NCBI RefSeq assembly: GCF_028765575.1
Contig: NZ_JARACO010000003.1
Coordinates: forward strand, 162,236 to 226,235
Direction of reading: 5' to 3'
Source: Aliivibrio sp. S3MY1
Lineage (GTDB): Bacteria; Pseudomonadota; Gammaproteobacteria; Enterobacterales; Vibrionaceae
Length of the DNA: 64,000 bases
Below are positions 63,895 through 64,000 of this stretch, piece after piece; within the stretch, counting starts at the first letter, position 1, and each line of letters begins with the position of its first letter. Below the pieces are notes generated by a model. That model had not been told where the DNA came from, did not search any database, and was given only the letters and a program-made list of their open reading frames with translations. Made by a program: the position numbers and the translations under genes.

Positions 63895-64000
63895 GGGTAA
63901 TTATTTTATTTTTTAGAATAGTAGATTATTCTTATCATCTCGTATTGATATTTATCTATTAACAAATGTCAAATAAAGATTGTTTTGTATAAAAGCTTGC

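Overview
The window is a low-GC, gene-dense piece of a gammaproteobacterial chromosome. Protein content, base composition and gene order point to the family Vibrionaceae, most likely the Aliivibrio clade; species cannot be fixed from the sequence alone. Supporting signs are the AsnS and GyrA sequences, the DUF2799, DUF2750 and DUF3943 proteins, and the neighbourhoods pabB-nudL-sdaC-sdaA, nrdA-nrdB-...-yfaE and nrdA-ubiG-gyrA. No rRNA, tRNA, CRISPR array, intact insertion sequence or prophage was seen.

Layout. 1-4310: a BtsT/CstA-type pyruvate transporter (cut by the window edge) next to a LytS/LytTR two-component system resembling BtsSR, then a SatP-type acetate transporter. 4322-7010: a small unknown gene, the htpX protease, a DUF1456 protein and an outer-membrane-like protein. 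7011-10800: an accessory-looking, AT-rich stretch with an exported amidohydrolase, a decayed IS1-family element, two abutting 7-bp tandem arrays and a chemoreceptor with a cysteine-rich PAS domain. 10893-22111: cell-wall enzymes (LdtD-like, MepK-like), asnS, queD, a nuclease-family protein, sbcDC and an acyl-CoA thioesterase. 22112-25000: a short ORF very rich in phenylalanine placed as a leader in front of two tandem aromatic amino acid permeases. 25068-33310: two DUF2799 lipoproteins, an AP2-like protein, the serine-catabolic pair sdaC-sdaA behind pabB-nudL, and class I fumarase. 33463-38656: an RND efflux operon with two adaptors. 38781-43160: DUF2750, metC, an iron alcohol dehydrogenase and ribA. 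43180-48226: a probable iron-regulated operon (imelysin, di-heme oxidoreductase, imelysin-like lipoprotein, DUF1513). 48304-53507: ycbL, a histone-H1-like winged-helix protein, DUF3943, a third aromatic permease behind TyrR-like boxes, and a CinA-like protein. 53507-64000: yfaE, a diguanylate cyclase, nrdB, nrdA, ubiG and gyrA.

Much of the window is central metabolism and genome maintenance. Recurrent themes are uptake and breakdown of small carbon and nitrogen sources (pyruvate, acetate, serine, aromatic amino acids), iron-linked functions and DNA metabolism. Four proteins belong to the same amino-acid permease superfamily (HAAAP). The most interesting unlisted signal is the Phe-rich leader ORF at 22306-22470, a candidate for leader-peptide control of transport rather than biosynthesis. 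Next are the paired heptanucleotide arrays upstream of the chemoreceptor, the perfect 16-bp inverted repeat in the gyrA 5' region, tandem NrdR-like boxes plus a DnaA box at nrdA, and the diguanylate cyclase gene placed between nrdB and yfaE.
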